64,000 bases of DNA from Phycisphaerales bacterium (GTDB lineage: Bacteria; Planctomycetota; Phycisphaerae; Phycisphaerales; UBA1924): positions 124,001 through 188,000 of the forward strand of contig JAVJVK010000001.1 in assembly GCA_040221175.1 (NCBI GenBank), in the 5' to 3' direction. How positions within the stretch are numbered: position 1 is the first letter of the stretch; each line of letters begins with the position of its first letter. Of the stretch, positions 9,594-18,675 are shown in pieces. A program made the translations under genes and the position numbers. The notes beneath the pieces were generated by a model. It ran no database searches and was not told the origin of the DNA. It saw only the letters and a program-made list of their open reading frames with translations.

Positions 9594-11036
9594 TCAGGGT
9601 ACGCCCGGCGTCGCCGGTGGTGGGGTGCCGTCGGCGGCGGTCCACGGGCCGGTGCCAGCGGTCATGGTCTGGAAGCTGGGCAGCGGGGGTAGGCCGGCCT
9701 TGGCGCGAAGCTGGTTCTGCTGATCGATCTCGAACTGGGCGCCGGTGCCGACGTCGAACATCGAGGCGCCATCGAGGTGCACCGCGTCGGCGATGGTGTC
9801 GCCGGGCGTGTTGGGCAACTCGATCAAGAGCCACAGCGCCGGATCGTCGCCCGGATCGATGCCGTGGTGGGTGAAGATGATCCGCCCGATGCGGTGCGCG
9901 GTGACGTCCGACGGCCAGGTCGACGTAATGGCCCGCAGTGCTGCCTCGCGCCTGTTCGGATCCATCATGTCCAACTGGCTGGCCCGGTGGGTGCCGATGA
10001 GGACGTCGAAGTTGTTCGCCTCGGCGAAGGCCGAGTACGGCGTCAGCGAGCTCTGCCCCAGCAGGCTGGCGCCGTGCAGCGGTGGCGTGCCCGCCTTGAC
10101 GTTGTCGCGTAGCTCGTTGGTCAGCATGATGACCTCGAAGTCCAGCTGGCTCTGCGCCGCCCACGCTTGCTGTACGTTCATGGACTGCATCATGCCCACC
10201 GTGCCGAAGATCAGCCATGCGTACAGCCCGGCGACCGCAAGGACGACGGCCATTGGCGGCCCCCCCGTCGCCACGATGGCCGCCCACAGCTTGCACTTGT
10301 GGGCCCGGTACACCGCCACCGGTGCGCACAGGCTCCACGCCAGGAAGCCAAACGTCCACCCGAAGCATGGCAGCAGCGCAAGCAGCCATGCTCCGCTGGT
10401 GAACGCGATGGCCTGGTAGGTCCGCCCGAGGCCATCGGGCGTCGGCTGCTTGAAGAGCTTGAGGATGCCGTGGGCTACCAGCGTCCAGACGCCCATGAGG
10501 ACCGCGGGCCCCAGCACGACCGCCAGCAACGCCAGCAGGAAATCGCCGCCGCCACCCATGCCCCCGCCGAGCGACGCGACGGCCATCAGCACGAGAATGA
10601 ACATGCCCGCCATGACGAAGTTCAGCAGGGCGTACGACGTCGCCCGGCTCGAACTGCCGATCGCCGGCGTGGCCTCGAGCAGGCGGCCGGGCTGGCCGAA
10701 GCCCGCGGCAATCGTGGCAAACCAGCGACGCTTGCGGTTCGAGTCGAGCCATGGATTGATGCTCTTGGTGGGCGTCCGCTTGCCCAGCGCTTCGGCCGGC
10801 AGCAGCAGCATGTCGTCCGTCGTCACGTGGCGACCGCAGGAGACGCAATCGAACGTGTCGGGTTCGAGCTGCCCGTTCTCGTTCGTGCCGTAGTACGCCT
10901 GCGAGCAGTGGGGGCAGCAGAACTTCACCGCATTGGGCAGGAAGTCGAAGTCACTGGGCTTGAACGGCCGGCCGCACTCTGGGCACGGACCGGCCTTGAG
11001 GTTCCACAACTCGTACTCGCAGCCGGGGCACTTCAT
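9594..11036 (-). CDS. Zinc-ribbon membrane protein (Yip1-like)
   Basis: 480 aa. The N-terminus carries two zinc-ribbon motifs: CPGCEYELWNL...CPECGRPF within the first 25 residues, and CPHC...CVSC around residues 40-70. Then come about five hydrophobic segments between residues 120 and 285 (MFILVLMAVASLGG, VLGPAVLMGVWTLVAH, WLLALLPCFGWTFGFLAW, MAVVLAVAGLYAWLIF). These resemble Yip1/DUF-type membrane domains. A soluble C-terminal domain of about 190 residues follows. The function is unknown. The middle gene of a three-gene operon, with 3-nt gaps on both sides. Confidence 0.6.
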   Translation of the reverse strand: MKCPGCEYELWNLKAGPCPECGRPFKPSDFDFLPNAVKFCCPHCSQAYYGTNENGQLEPDTFDCVSCGRHVTTDDMLLLPAEALGKRTPTKSINPWLDSNRKRRWFATIAAGFGQPGRLLEATPAIGSSSRATSYALLNFVMAGMFILVLMAVASLGGGMGGGGDFLLALLAVVLGPAVLMGVWTLVAHGILKLFKQPTPDGLGRTYQAIAFTSGAWLLALLPCFGWTFGFLAWSLCAPVAVYRAHKCKLWAAIVATGGPPMAVVLAVAGLYAWLIFGTVGMMQSMNVQQAWAAQSQLDFEVIMLTNELRDNVKAGTPPLHGASLLGQSSLTPYSAFAEANNFDVLIGTHRASQLDMMDPNRREAALRAITSTWPSDVTAHRIGRIIFTHHGIDPGDDPALWLLIELPNTPGDTIADAVHLDGASMFDVGTGAQFEIDQQNQLRAKAGLPPLPSFQTMTAGTGPWTAADGTPPPATPGVP

Positions 11037-11039
11037 GGC

Positions 11040-11630
11040 TCAGGCGGCCCAGCCCTGCATCTCTTCGCGGATCTTCGCGCGCGAGTACCAGATCACCAGG
11101 AAGGTGGGCCAGAGCAGCGAGATGACGACGCCGATGACCGCCATGCCCATCGAAAAGCCCGAGCCGAGACCCGCGGGCATGCCGCCCTGCTGGCCGGCCT
11201 GCTGCATCTGCTGCTGCATGTTGAAGTACTGGTACGCGCCGCCGGGAATCGCCAGCAGAATGGCGTACACAAAGAAGATGATCACCCACTTGCGTGCGCT
11301 CTGCTTGCGACGCAGCGTCTGGATGCCCGCCGTCAGGTGGACGGCCGAGAGCGGCAGGCCCACCACCGACAGCACCAGCCCGAGCACGTACGCCGTCCCG
11401 GTAATCTTCGCCTCCGGTGGCAACGGCAGGAAGGGCATCAGCGCCATGAACCCCACGCCAAAGACCCGCTGGAGCAACCCGATCCCGCCGAACACGCACA
11501 GCAGCGTTCCGATCACGCCGGGCCAACTCGAGCGATGCCCCGGGACCGCGCCGGTCGGCTGCGTGGGCGGGGCGGCCGCGGGCACGGCGGGCGGCTCGTG
11601 GCTGGACTGAGGCTCGGGCTGCTGATCCAT
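11040..11630 (-). CDS. Multi-pass membrane protein with Pro-rich N-terminus
   Basis: 196 aa from the ATG at 11630 (AGGAG 8 nt upstream); an in-frame ATG at 11714 is rejected as lying in the promoter region. The first 40 residues are Pro/Ala/Gln-rich. Four hydrophobic helices follow. The third and fourth are separated by a Met/Gln-rich loop (FNMQQQMQQAGQQGGM). No family is recognised. It is the first gene of the operon leading to the zinc-ribbon membrane protein. Confidence 0.6.
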   Translation of the reverse strand: MDQQPEPQSSHEPPAVPAAAPPTQPTGAVPGHRSSWPGVIGTLLCVFGGIGLLQRVFGVGFMALMPFLPLPPEAKITGTAYVLGLVLSVVGLPLSAVHLTAGIQTLRRKQSARKWVIIFFVYAILLAIPGGAYQYFNMQQQMQQAGQQGGMPAGLGSGFSMGMAVIGVVISLLWPTFLVIWYSRAKIREEMQGWAA

Positions 11631-11730
11631 GATGATGCTCCTGGCTGGTGGCAGGATAACCCTGCATCGCGTCGGCGACGCGGAGGTGACGCCCACCGGG
11701 TCCGTTATCGGCAATCGGGATGGTTCTCAG

Positions 11731-11772
11731 ATTTCAAGAATCTTTGAAAATCAGACCCACATAACCTATCGT
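11731..11772 (+). promoter_or_regulatory. Putative mqnE promoter with inverted repeat
   Basis: In the 147-bp gap between divergent genes, TTTCAA (11732-11737) and TTGAAA (11744-11749) form an inverted repeat with a 6-nt spacer in an AT-rich patch. A TATCGT box at 11767-11772 lies 5 nt before the mqnE ATG. The repeat may be an operator; no binding protein can be named. Confidence 0.35.
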
Positions 11773-11777
11773 CTGGC

Positions 11778-13088
11778 ATGACGACCGCCGCCCTCCCGGT
11801 TCCCAACAGTTCCATCGGCATGGATCCACGCCTGGATTCGATCCGCACCAAGGTGCTGGCCGGCCAGCGCCTCTCGCTCGACGACGGCATGGTGCTCTAC
11901 GAGACCGAAGACGTCTGGGGCGTCATCGCCCTGGCCGACGTGGTCCGCCGCCGCATCCACGGCGACGCGGCCTACTACAACATCAACCGCCACATGAACT
12001 ACAGCAACGTGTGCGCCCTGAGCTGCAAGTTCTGCGAGTTCTACCGCAAGAAGGACCAGCCAGGTGCGTACACGCGCGATATGGACTACATCCGCAACCA
12101 GGCGCTCGAGGCCATCGAGAACGGCGCGACCGAGATGCACATCGTCGGCGGGCTGCACCCGTACCTGCCGTGGGATTACTACCCCGAGATGATGCGGACG
12201 ATCAAGGACGCTGCGCCCAATCTTCACATCAAGGCGCTGACCGCCGTCGAGATCGTGCACCTCGCGAAGATCGCAAAGAAGTACAAGCGCAACGATCGCC
12301 AGGCCGGCATCCGCTGGGTGCTTAGCGAGCTCAAGGCCGCGGGACTAGATTCTCTGCCCGGCGGCGGAGCCGAGGTCTTCGACGACCGCGTGCACGACGA
12401 GGCGTACAAGGGCAAGATCCGCAGCGACGAATGGCTCGACGTGCACCTGGTCGCCCACGAGCTAGGGCTCAACACCAATGCCACGATCCTGTACGGCCAC
12501 ATCGACCAGCGCCGCGAGCGTTTGGTGCACATGGAGATCCTCCGCCGCGCGCAGGACCAGGCCTTGGAACGTCTCGGGTACACGGGAGAGGACGGCTTCG
12601 TCGAGCCGGGTCTGCCCGCGACCGCCGGCGTCACCGCGCCGGTCATCACGCTATCACGCGAAGGCACGCCAAAGCCGACGCCTGCGATGGCTGAAGGGAA
12701 GGCCGGCTACTTCCAGACCATCACGCCCCTGCCCTTCTTCCCCGATGGCAGCGAGATGGCGCACCTCTATGGCCCGACTGGCCTGGAGAACCTGCGGACC
12801 ATTGCGATCGCCCGCCTGATGCTCGACAACTTCCCGCACGTCAAGGCGTTCTGGATCATGCAGACCCTGAGCATGGCCCAACTCATGCTCGAGGCCGGCG
12901 CCGACGACATCGACGGCACCGTGGTCTGGTACGACATCACCAAGGTCGGCGGCTCGACCACGCACCAGGAGACGACCGTGCTCGACCTCCAGCGGTCCAT
13001 CCGCGAGGCCGGCTTTACCCCCGTCGAGCGCGACACGCTGTATCGGCGGGTGGAGCGGGACGGCAAGGCTTGGCGGGTGGTGGAGTAG
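11778..13088 (+). CDS. mqnE: Aminofutalosine synthase MqnE (radical SAM)
   Basis: A 436-aa radical SAM enzyme. It carries the CxxxCxxC cluster motif (CALSCKFC, about residues 79-86) and the family stretch ATEMHIVGGLHPYLPWDYYP. In the futalosine route to menaquinone, MqnE joins S-adenosylmethionine to chorismate-derived 3-enolpyruvyl-benzoate to make aminofutalosine. The spacing and the GGLHP motif fit MqnE better than MqnC. A roughly 65-residue insert rich in Gly, Thr and Pro (about residues 270-320) looks longer than in typical homologues. There is no ribosome site; a TATCGT box is 5 nt upstream. No other mqn gene is in the window. Confidence 0.92.
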   Translation: MTTAALPVPNSSIGMDPRLDSIRTKVLAGQRLSLDDGMVLYETEDVWGVIALADVVRRRIHGDAAYYNINRHMNYSNVCALSCKFCEFYRKKDQPGAYTRDMDYIRNQALEAIENGATEMHIVGGLHPYLPWDYYPEMMRTIKDAAPNLHIKALTAVEIVHLAKIAKKYKRNDRQAGIRWVLSELKAAGLDSLPGGGAEVFDDRVHDEAYKGKIRSDEWLDVHLVAHELGLNTNATILYGHIDQRRERLVHMEILRRAQDQALERLGYTGEDGFVEPGLPATAGVTAPVITLSREGTPKPTPAMAEGKAGYFQTITPLPFFPDGSEMAHLYGPTGLENLRTIAIARLMLDNFPHVKAFWIMQTLSMAQLMLEAGADDIDGTVVWYDITKVGGSTTHQETTVLDLQRSIREAGFTPVERDTLYRRVERDGKAWRVVE

Positions 13089-13293
13089 GCCGATCCCATA
13101 ACCGGTCGCTTGCTCGGCTCTGCCGAACACCGACCCATTCCAGCGTCAAGATTCCATGAATGCGTGCTCGGCCTTTCCTGAACGGGGCCGACGCCGGGCC
13201 GGGTCGGTTCTAGCATTGCGCAAAGATTGCGCGTGGGCTGATGTGATGCCCGCTCGTGCGTCCTGTCGCTAACCCCATTCGGGAGAGAAAGTT

Positions 13294-14118
13294 ATGAAAC
13301 TTGCCACCGTCCTCGTGGCCGCCGCTGCCGTTGCCGCGCCGTTGGCCACCATCGCTCAGGCCGACGACGTCGCCTACTGGGCATTCAACAACCAGGCCTT
13401 GCCCGGCGGCGGGTTCGGCTACACGCCCGACGAGTTCCCCTTCCCGGCCGAGTTTGGTGATCAGGCCGGCAGCGCCACCATCGAACTGGTTGGCGGCATC
13501 CTGGACGAGACCACGACCAGCAGCGGCGGCGACCTGGTGCTCAGCTGGGTCCAGTCCTTCAGCGGCACCGACCTGGGCGCCCAATTTGGCGAGGGCAGCG
13601 GCGGCTCGCTGGCCATCCAGGGCGGCACCGACCAGCTCAACAACGGCTCGATGATCGTCGTGAACTTCGACGGCGCTGATCTCGAGAACCTGTCCTTCCA
13701 GTTCGACGCCCGCCGCACCAGTACTGGCTTCAGCATGATCACCATCGAGCTGCTCGATGGCGGCGTCGTGGTGGACACGGTCGAGGCCGGTCTCGACCTG
13801 ACCAGCGACTTCGCAACGCAGGTCTACGACATCAGCGCGCTGGACGGCGTGGCCGACGCGAGCATTAAGTTCACCCTCGACGGCGCCTCCAGCACCAGCG
13901 GCAACGTCCGCACCGACAACTACTTCATCACCGGCGATGCGGGCACCGGCGGCTGCCGCGCCGACTTGGACGGCGACGGCGAGTTGACGCTCTTCGACTT
14001 CCTCCAGTTCCAGAACCTCTTCGACGCCGGCGACCTGACCGCCGACTTCGACGGCGACGGCAGCCTCACCCTCTTCGACTTCCTGGCCTTCCAAAACGAA
14101 TTCGACATGGGCTGCTGA
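13294..14118 (+). CDS. Secreted lectin-like protein with GC-type dockerin
   Basis: 274 aa with a signal peptide (MKLATVLVAAAAVAAPLATIAQA) and a GGGAGAG ribosome site. Residues 24-220 form a beta-rich domain (AYWAFNNQALPGGG..., ...VVNFDGADLENLSFQFDARR) resembling the jelly-roll domains found on anchored surface proteins. The C-terminus is the paired-loop dockerin, ending GC directly at the stop codon with no proline. A strong terminator follows. Confidence 0.75.
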   Translation: MKLATVLVAAAAVAAPLATIAQADDVAYWAFNNQALPGGGFGYTPDEFPFPAEFGDQAGSATIELVGGILDETTTSSGGDLVLSWVQSFSGTDLGAQFGEGSGGSLAIQGGTDQLNNGSMIVVNFDGADLENLSFQFDARRTSTGFSMITIELLDGGVVVDTVEAGLDLTSDFATQVYDISALDGVADASIKFTLDGASSTSGNVRTDNYFITGDAGTGGCRADLDGDGELTLFDFLQFQNLFDAGDLTADFDGDGSLTLFDFLAFQNEFDMGC

Positions 14119-14145
14119 GCAGACCAACGATCGAGAGCTTCCAGA

Positions 14146-14177
14146 CCGGCCCCGCTCCAAGCGGGGTCGGTTTTTTT
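14146..14177 (+). terminator. Rho-independent terminator
   Basis: A 10-bp stem, CCGGCCCCGC with GCGGGGTCGG (one G-T pair), has a 5-nt loop TCCAA and is followed by seven T. It terminates the lectin-like dockerin gene. Its T-run overlaps the stop codon end of the convergent gene. Confidence 0.9.
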
Positions 14178-16674
14178 ATGGGCAGCCCGCTGCAAAGGCG
14201 GCTTGGAATGACACGAAGTCCATGAGCGTCAGGCTTCCATCGCGATCAAAGTCGGCCCTCGCATCGCCCGCCTGGAACAGGCCCTGAAACGCGAGGAAGT
14301 CGTAGACGGTGAGCACGCCATCGCCGTCGATGTCTGCGCGACACGTCGCCGGACACGGCCGCAGGATCGCCAGGTGCGCAGCGGCCTGGCCGCCGGCAGC
14401 GATGAAGTCGCCGCCGACGAACAGAGCCTGGCCCGGCCCATCATCGAATTCGAGGAGTGCGCTCCCACGCCCCCACAGGCCGGGTTGTGATCCCTGGCCG
14501 ACCGCATGCCAGTGGGTGCCGTCCCAACGGATGATCGAGAAAGCTTCGACGTCCCCGGCGCCGCGGAAGCTGCCAGTCATGAAGAGCGAGTTGGCTTCCG
14601 CCACGCCGGACACCGCCATGTCTCGAACCAGGGCCCGCCCCGAAGCGCCGGCAAGGCCGGCTCCGACGGTCTCCCACGCCGTGCCATCCCACGCCGCGAT
14701 GGATGCCGCAGGGGCGCCGCCTGCCGAGGTAAATCGTCCGCCCACGTATAGCCGCGGGCCGCTTCCGTCATCAAACACCGTCAACGCATCGACCAATCCC
14801 GAGACGCCCCGCCCCGGCGGCAGCGTTTGCCAGATCGAGCCGTTCCAGCGCGCGATGCTGTCCGTCGACACGCCGCCCGCGCTGGTGAAGCTTCCCCCAA
14901 CGTGGAGTTCGGCGCCGTCACCGGCATCAAACGCGCCGAGGGCCGATGCAAAGCCGAACGAACTGACGCCGCCGCGCACGCGATCCCAGCCTGCGCCATC
15001 CCACCGGGCCAGGCCATACGCCAGCGTGCTGCCGACCATGCTGAAGTCGCCCGCGACGAACAGCGCCGGCCCCGATCCGTCATCATGCACGAACAGGTCG
15101 TAGATCGGGCCGTTGGCGCCGCCGCCGACGGTGGTCCACGCCGTGCCGTCCCACCGCGCCAGATTGGCGCCGCCGATGCCGCCCGCAGCGACGAAGTCGC
15201 CGCCCGCATAGAGCGCCGGGCCCCGGCCGTCGTCGAAGACCGCCAGGGCGTTGACCTCGCCACGCACGCCCGACCTTGTCGGGCCATCCAGTGCGGACCA
15301 TCCGTCGCCGTTCCATCGAGCCACGCCGTGCGCGATGGTGGCGCCGGCGCCGATGAACGCACCGCCGGCGTAATGCGCCGGGCCGCTGCCGTCGTCGAAG
15401 ACCACCAGATCCGCGACTTCATCATCAAGCCCATGCGCATCGTCGGTGCTCAACGCGGACCAGCGATCTTCCCAGACCGCGACATTGGAGACTGCAAGGG
15501 CCGAGGGCGCCCTGCCTCCCACGACGCGAAAGGCTCCGCCCACGAGCAGCCGAGGCCCCTGGCCAAGGTCGAAAGGAACCAGGCACTTCACCGATCCAGA
15601 ATACTCCTCGAGGATGCCGACATCTGGCGCAGACCACGCCTGACCGTCCCAGACCCCGATGCGGCCGGCGGCCACCCCGCCGACCGAGAGCAGTGCTCCC
15701 CCCACGAACAGCTTCGGCCCGTCCGGGGCGGAATGCACGCCGAGGGCGAAGACGGTTCCGCTGCATCCCGGGCCCAGCGGGTGCCACGCCCGCCCGTCCC
15801 ATTCGGCGATGCGCGGCCCGTAGACGTTGCCGGCGACATCGAACGTGCCGCCGACGTACAGCGAGGCGCCGTCGCCATCGTCGAACGCCGCCAGGGCCCA
15901 CACGTCGTGATCGACGCCGGGAATGCCTTCGGACTCCAGGGCGTGCCACTGCCGGCCATCCCACCTGGCGATGTTGACAGCCTCGACGTTGCCCGCCGAG
16001 TCGAATCGCCCGCCCACGAACAACGCGGGCTGCCCTCCGTGTTGCATTAATGTCATGGCATACACCCGACCCGCGGGCGGCGATTCAAGGCTGCGCCACG
16101 CCCGCCCGTCCCAGCGTGTCAGGCTGTCGAAGCCGCGCCGGTCCGCACGCTCGAACAGGCCCCCGACGTACAGGCGCGGTCCCTGGCCGTCGTCGAAGAC
16201 CTCGAGCGCGAACACCTCGCCACGCAGCCCCACGCCACGCGGATTGGTGCGAAGCGCCGTTCAGCGCGAGCCGTCCCAGCGGGCGATGTTATTCAGTTCG
16301 GTGCGCTGCCCGTCGGCTGCCGCGGTCTCGGTGAATGCGCCTGCCGCGTACAGCGCCGGGCCAGCGCCATCATCGAAGACGGCAAGCGCCCGCACCTCTC
16401 CATCGAGCCCGGCGCCAACCGCCTCCCACGCCAGACCGTTCCATCGGGCGATGTTGGAAACAAGCGCATCGCCGGCCACGCCGAAGTCGCCCGCGACGTA
16501 CACCGCCGGGCCACGGCCGTCATCAAAGACCACGGCATCCTGGACGAGACCATCCACGCCGCGCAGCGCGAAGGGAGCGGTCTCCCATCGCAACGGGCAG
16601 GGCTCGTCCGCCAGCACGGCCGCCGGGCAGACGGCCAAAGTCGCCGCGACGACCAATCGGAGCATGATGTGCAT
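14176..16674 (-). pseudogene. Secreted repeat protein with dockerin, split by an in-frame TGA
   Basis: One frame of about 832 codons runs from ATG 16674 (AAGGGGG upstream, signal peptide ending VLADEP) to a dockerin tail ending AAGCP at 14176. It is interrupted by a single TGA at 16261-16263. The protein is about 13 repeats of roughly 45-50 residues of the form ARWDGxxW...VFDDGxGPxLYVGGxF. The TGA replaces the second conserved Trp of WDGxxW in repeat 2 (WDGSR-stop-TAL), so a TGG-to-TGA change explains it exactly. Downstream, the frame stays open for 695 codons with an ATG at 16233 but no signal peptide. It is either a recent nonsense mutation, a sequencing error or a phase-variable stop. All other genes here use TGA normally as a stop. 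Confidence 0.8.
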
Positions 16675-16727
16675 GAACACCCCCTTCGCGGAGGCTATAC
16701 GCGATCAGCATGCCCGGGTTTCGGGTA

Positions 16728-18527
16728 CTAGCCGCACCCGTCGTCGAACGCGTTCTGGAATGCCAGGAAGTCGAAGATCGTCAGTTGACCGTCGGCGTCG
16801 AAGTCGGCCCGCGCGTCGCCCGCGTCGAACAGGTTCTGGAAGGCCAGGAAGTCAAAGATTGTCAGATCGCCGTCGCGATCGATGTCGACCCGGCACGTGC
16901 GCACGGTGCGGCCGAACACCAACGCCACGCTTCCGGCACCACTTACGCCACCGGTATCGTCGCTGGGCATGCCCAGCATCAGGTCGCTCCGCCCATCGCC
17001 ATTAAGATCGACGCCGCCCGCGATGGCCTCGATGGGCGCTGGGCCGCGGATGGCAAACCCACGACGACCATCGAGTTGGTCGACCGGCAGCGTACCGGCG
17101 AACGGATCCGCTGCATCCCGTCCGAACAGCACGTAGGCGGCGTTGGAATCCGTGACGATCAGATCATCTCGCCCGTCTCCGTTCACGTCGCCGGCGCGGG
17201 CGATGCGCAACCCCAGCGCGTCACCCGGCTCGGCTCCAATCAGGCGAAAGCCTTCGCCCACGCCGAGCGCCGCCAGGTCGACCGCTGCGTCGAGATCGGG
17301 CCGGCCGAATACGACGACCACCGCGCCGCGCATCACCTGAGGGTCATCCGACTCGCGTCCCGGTTCGCCGATGGCAAGGTCGGCCAAGCCATCGCCATTC
17401 AGGTCGCCCACGACCGCCACGCTTGCGCCGCTGGTGGAGCCCGCCGCGGTGCCAAGGATCTGCACACCAAGGTCGCCATCGAGATCGTTGCGATCGAATT
17501 GGTCTGGGTAGGTTGCTCCCGCCGTCGCATCGCGTCCGAAGATGACGTACGTCGCGCCGGTCGTGTCGCCATAGGGCCGCGTTGGCGTTGCCGTGTATTC
17601 GCGCGGCGTACCGAAGATCGCATCGGCCAGTCCGTCGCCGTTGACGTTGCCAACAGCCGCCGCAGCGCCGCCGCCGTTGTCGAACCAGAATGCATTGAAG
17701 ACGAAGCCTCTCGAGCCATCCAGCGCGTCGACGGCCAGCGTGTCGGGAAAGGCCATGCCCGATGGAGCGCTGCGGCCGAAGACCACGTAGCTGTCGCCGT
17801 AGCAATAGCCCTCGAACGCGCCCGCGGCTCCGATGGCGATGTCGTCGACGCCGTCGCCGTTGATGTCTGCCGAGCCACCCCGCCCGGCCACGGCCGATCC
17901 GCTTTGTGCGAAGATGCACGGCCCGAGCGTACGGAAGCCATCGCTCCCGTCGAGTTGCGAGAGGTCCAGCGACACCGGAAACGCGCGATTCCGACCGAAC
18001 ACCGTGTACGTCACGCCCATCGGGTACGGACCGGTATGCGGGTCGCCGGGCCAGGCCCCCGGGGCGCCGATCAACGCATCGGCGAATCCATCGCCGTTGA
18101 GGTCGCCGGCGGCCGACACGGCCGTTCCGATTGCCTCTTCGTCGGAGGTCGGGTGCGACGTGAACAGGCGAAATCCATCTCGACCATCCAGGGAAGCCAG
18201 GCTCGCGCGCCGCGGCCAGGCGTGGTCTCGACCGAACACGACGTACGCCCGTCCGATGCCATCGGGTGCGCCGACGATGGCGTCCTCGAAGCCATCGCCA
18301 TTCATGTCGCCGATGCCGGCGACCGAGGCCCCCGCGGCGTCGTTCGGTGCGGCGCCTTCGAGCACGACGCCGAGCGGCGTCGAAAGGTCTGCAAGATCGA
18401 GCACGGCCGGGAAGGGCCGACCGAGCGGATCAACATCCGCCGCAACGCCGGTTGCCAGGCCGGCAACCAGGGCCACGCCGGCCAGTGCGACCAGTTCGGA
18501 CGCGGCTCGTCGGGGGCGGCACGTCAT
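16728..18527 (-). CDS. Secreted FG-GAP beta-propeller with dockerin
   Basis: 599 aa from the ATG at 18527 (GAGGAGAG 5 nt upstream). The frame is open further up, but only 18527 gives a signal peptide (LVALAGVALVAGLATGVAAD). Seven FG-GAP repeats carry calcium loops such as DMNGDGFEDAIVGAP, DLNGDGFADALIGAP and DVNGDGRDDLIVTD, predicting a seven-bladed propeller. The C-terminal dockerin pair (DIDRDGDLTIFDFLAFQNLF, DFDADGQLTIFDFLAFQNAF) ends DDGCG instead of the usual GCP. Cell-surface structural or adhesive role inferred. Confidence 0.85.
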   Translation of the reverse strand: MTCRPRRAASELVALAGVALVAGLATGVAADVDPLGRPFPAVLDLADLSTPLGVVLEGAAPNDAAGASVAGIGDMNGDGFEDAIVGAPDGIGRAYVVFGRDHAWPRRASLASLDGRDGFRLFTSHPTSDEEAIGTAVSAAGDLNGDGFADALIGAPGAWPGDPHTGPYPMGVTYTVFGRNRAFPVSLDLSQLDGSDGFRTLGPCIFAQSGSAVAGRGGSADINGDGVDDIAIGAAGAFEGYCYGDSYVVFGRSAPSGMAFPDTLAVDALDGSRGFVFNAFWFDNGGGAAAAVGNVNGDGLADAIFGTPREYTATPTRPYGDTTGATYVIFGRDATAGATYPDQFDRNDLDGDLGVQILGTAAGSTSGASVAVVGDLNGDGLADLAIGEPGRESDDPQVMRGAVVVVFGRPDLDAAVDLAALGVGEGFRLIGAEPGDALGLRIARAGDVNGDGRDDLIVTDSNAAYVLFGRDAADPFAGTLPVDQLDGRRGFAIRGPAPIEAIAGGVDLNGDGRSDLMLGMPSDDTGGVSGAGSVALVFGRTVRTCRVDIDRDGDLTIFDFLAFQNLFDAGDARADFDADGQLTIFDFLAFQNAFDDGCG

Positions 18528-18675
18528 ATCGCTCTCCTCATTGGGCCCAAGGGCGGCCTCTGTGCCCGCGGGGCTGTCTCTCCGACGACATCGGGCAAAC
18601 CCCGGGCCGACTTGAGTGCCCGCCGGGGGCCCCGGGGATTCGCTGTTGAGGGCCAGACCGATGCCGGAGCTTGCC

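Noticed and set aside
13089-13293. Small RNA or gene between mqnE and the lectin-like gene
   Set aside because: Only the direct repeat ATTGCGC (about 13214 and 13224) is notable; no coherent structure or frame is supported.
14176-16674. TGA read as Trp throughout this organism
   Set aside because: Many other genes here end at TGA exactly where their families end (for example rsfS, comF, SNF2), so a code change is excluded.
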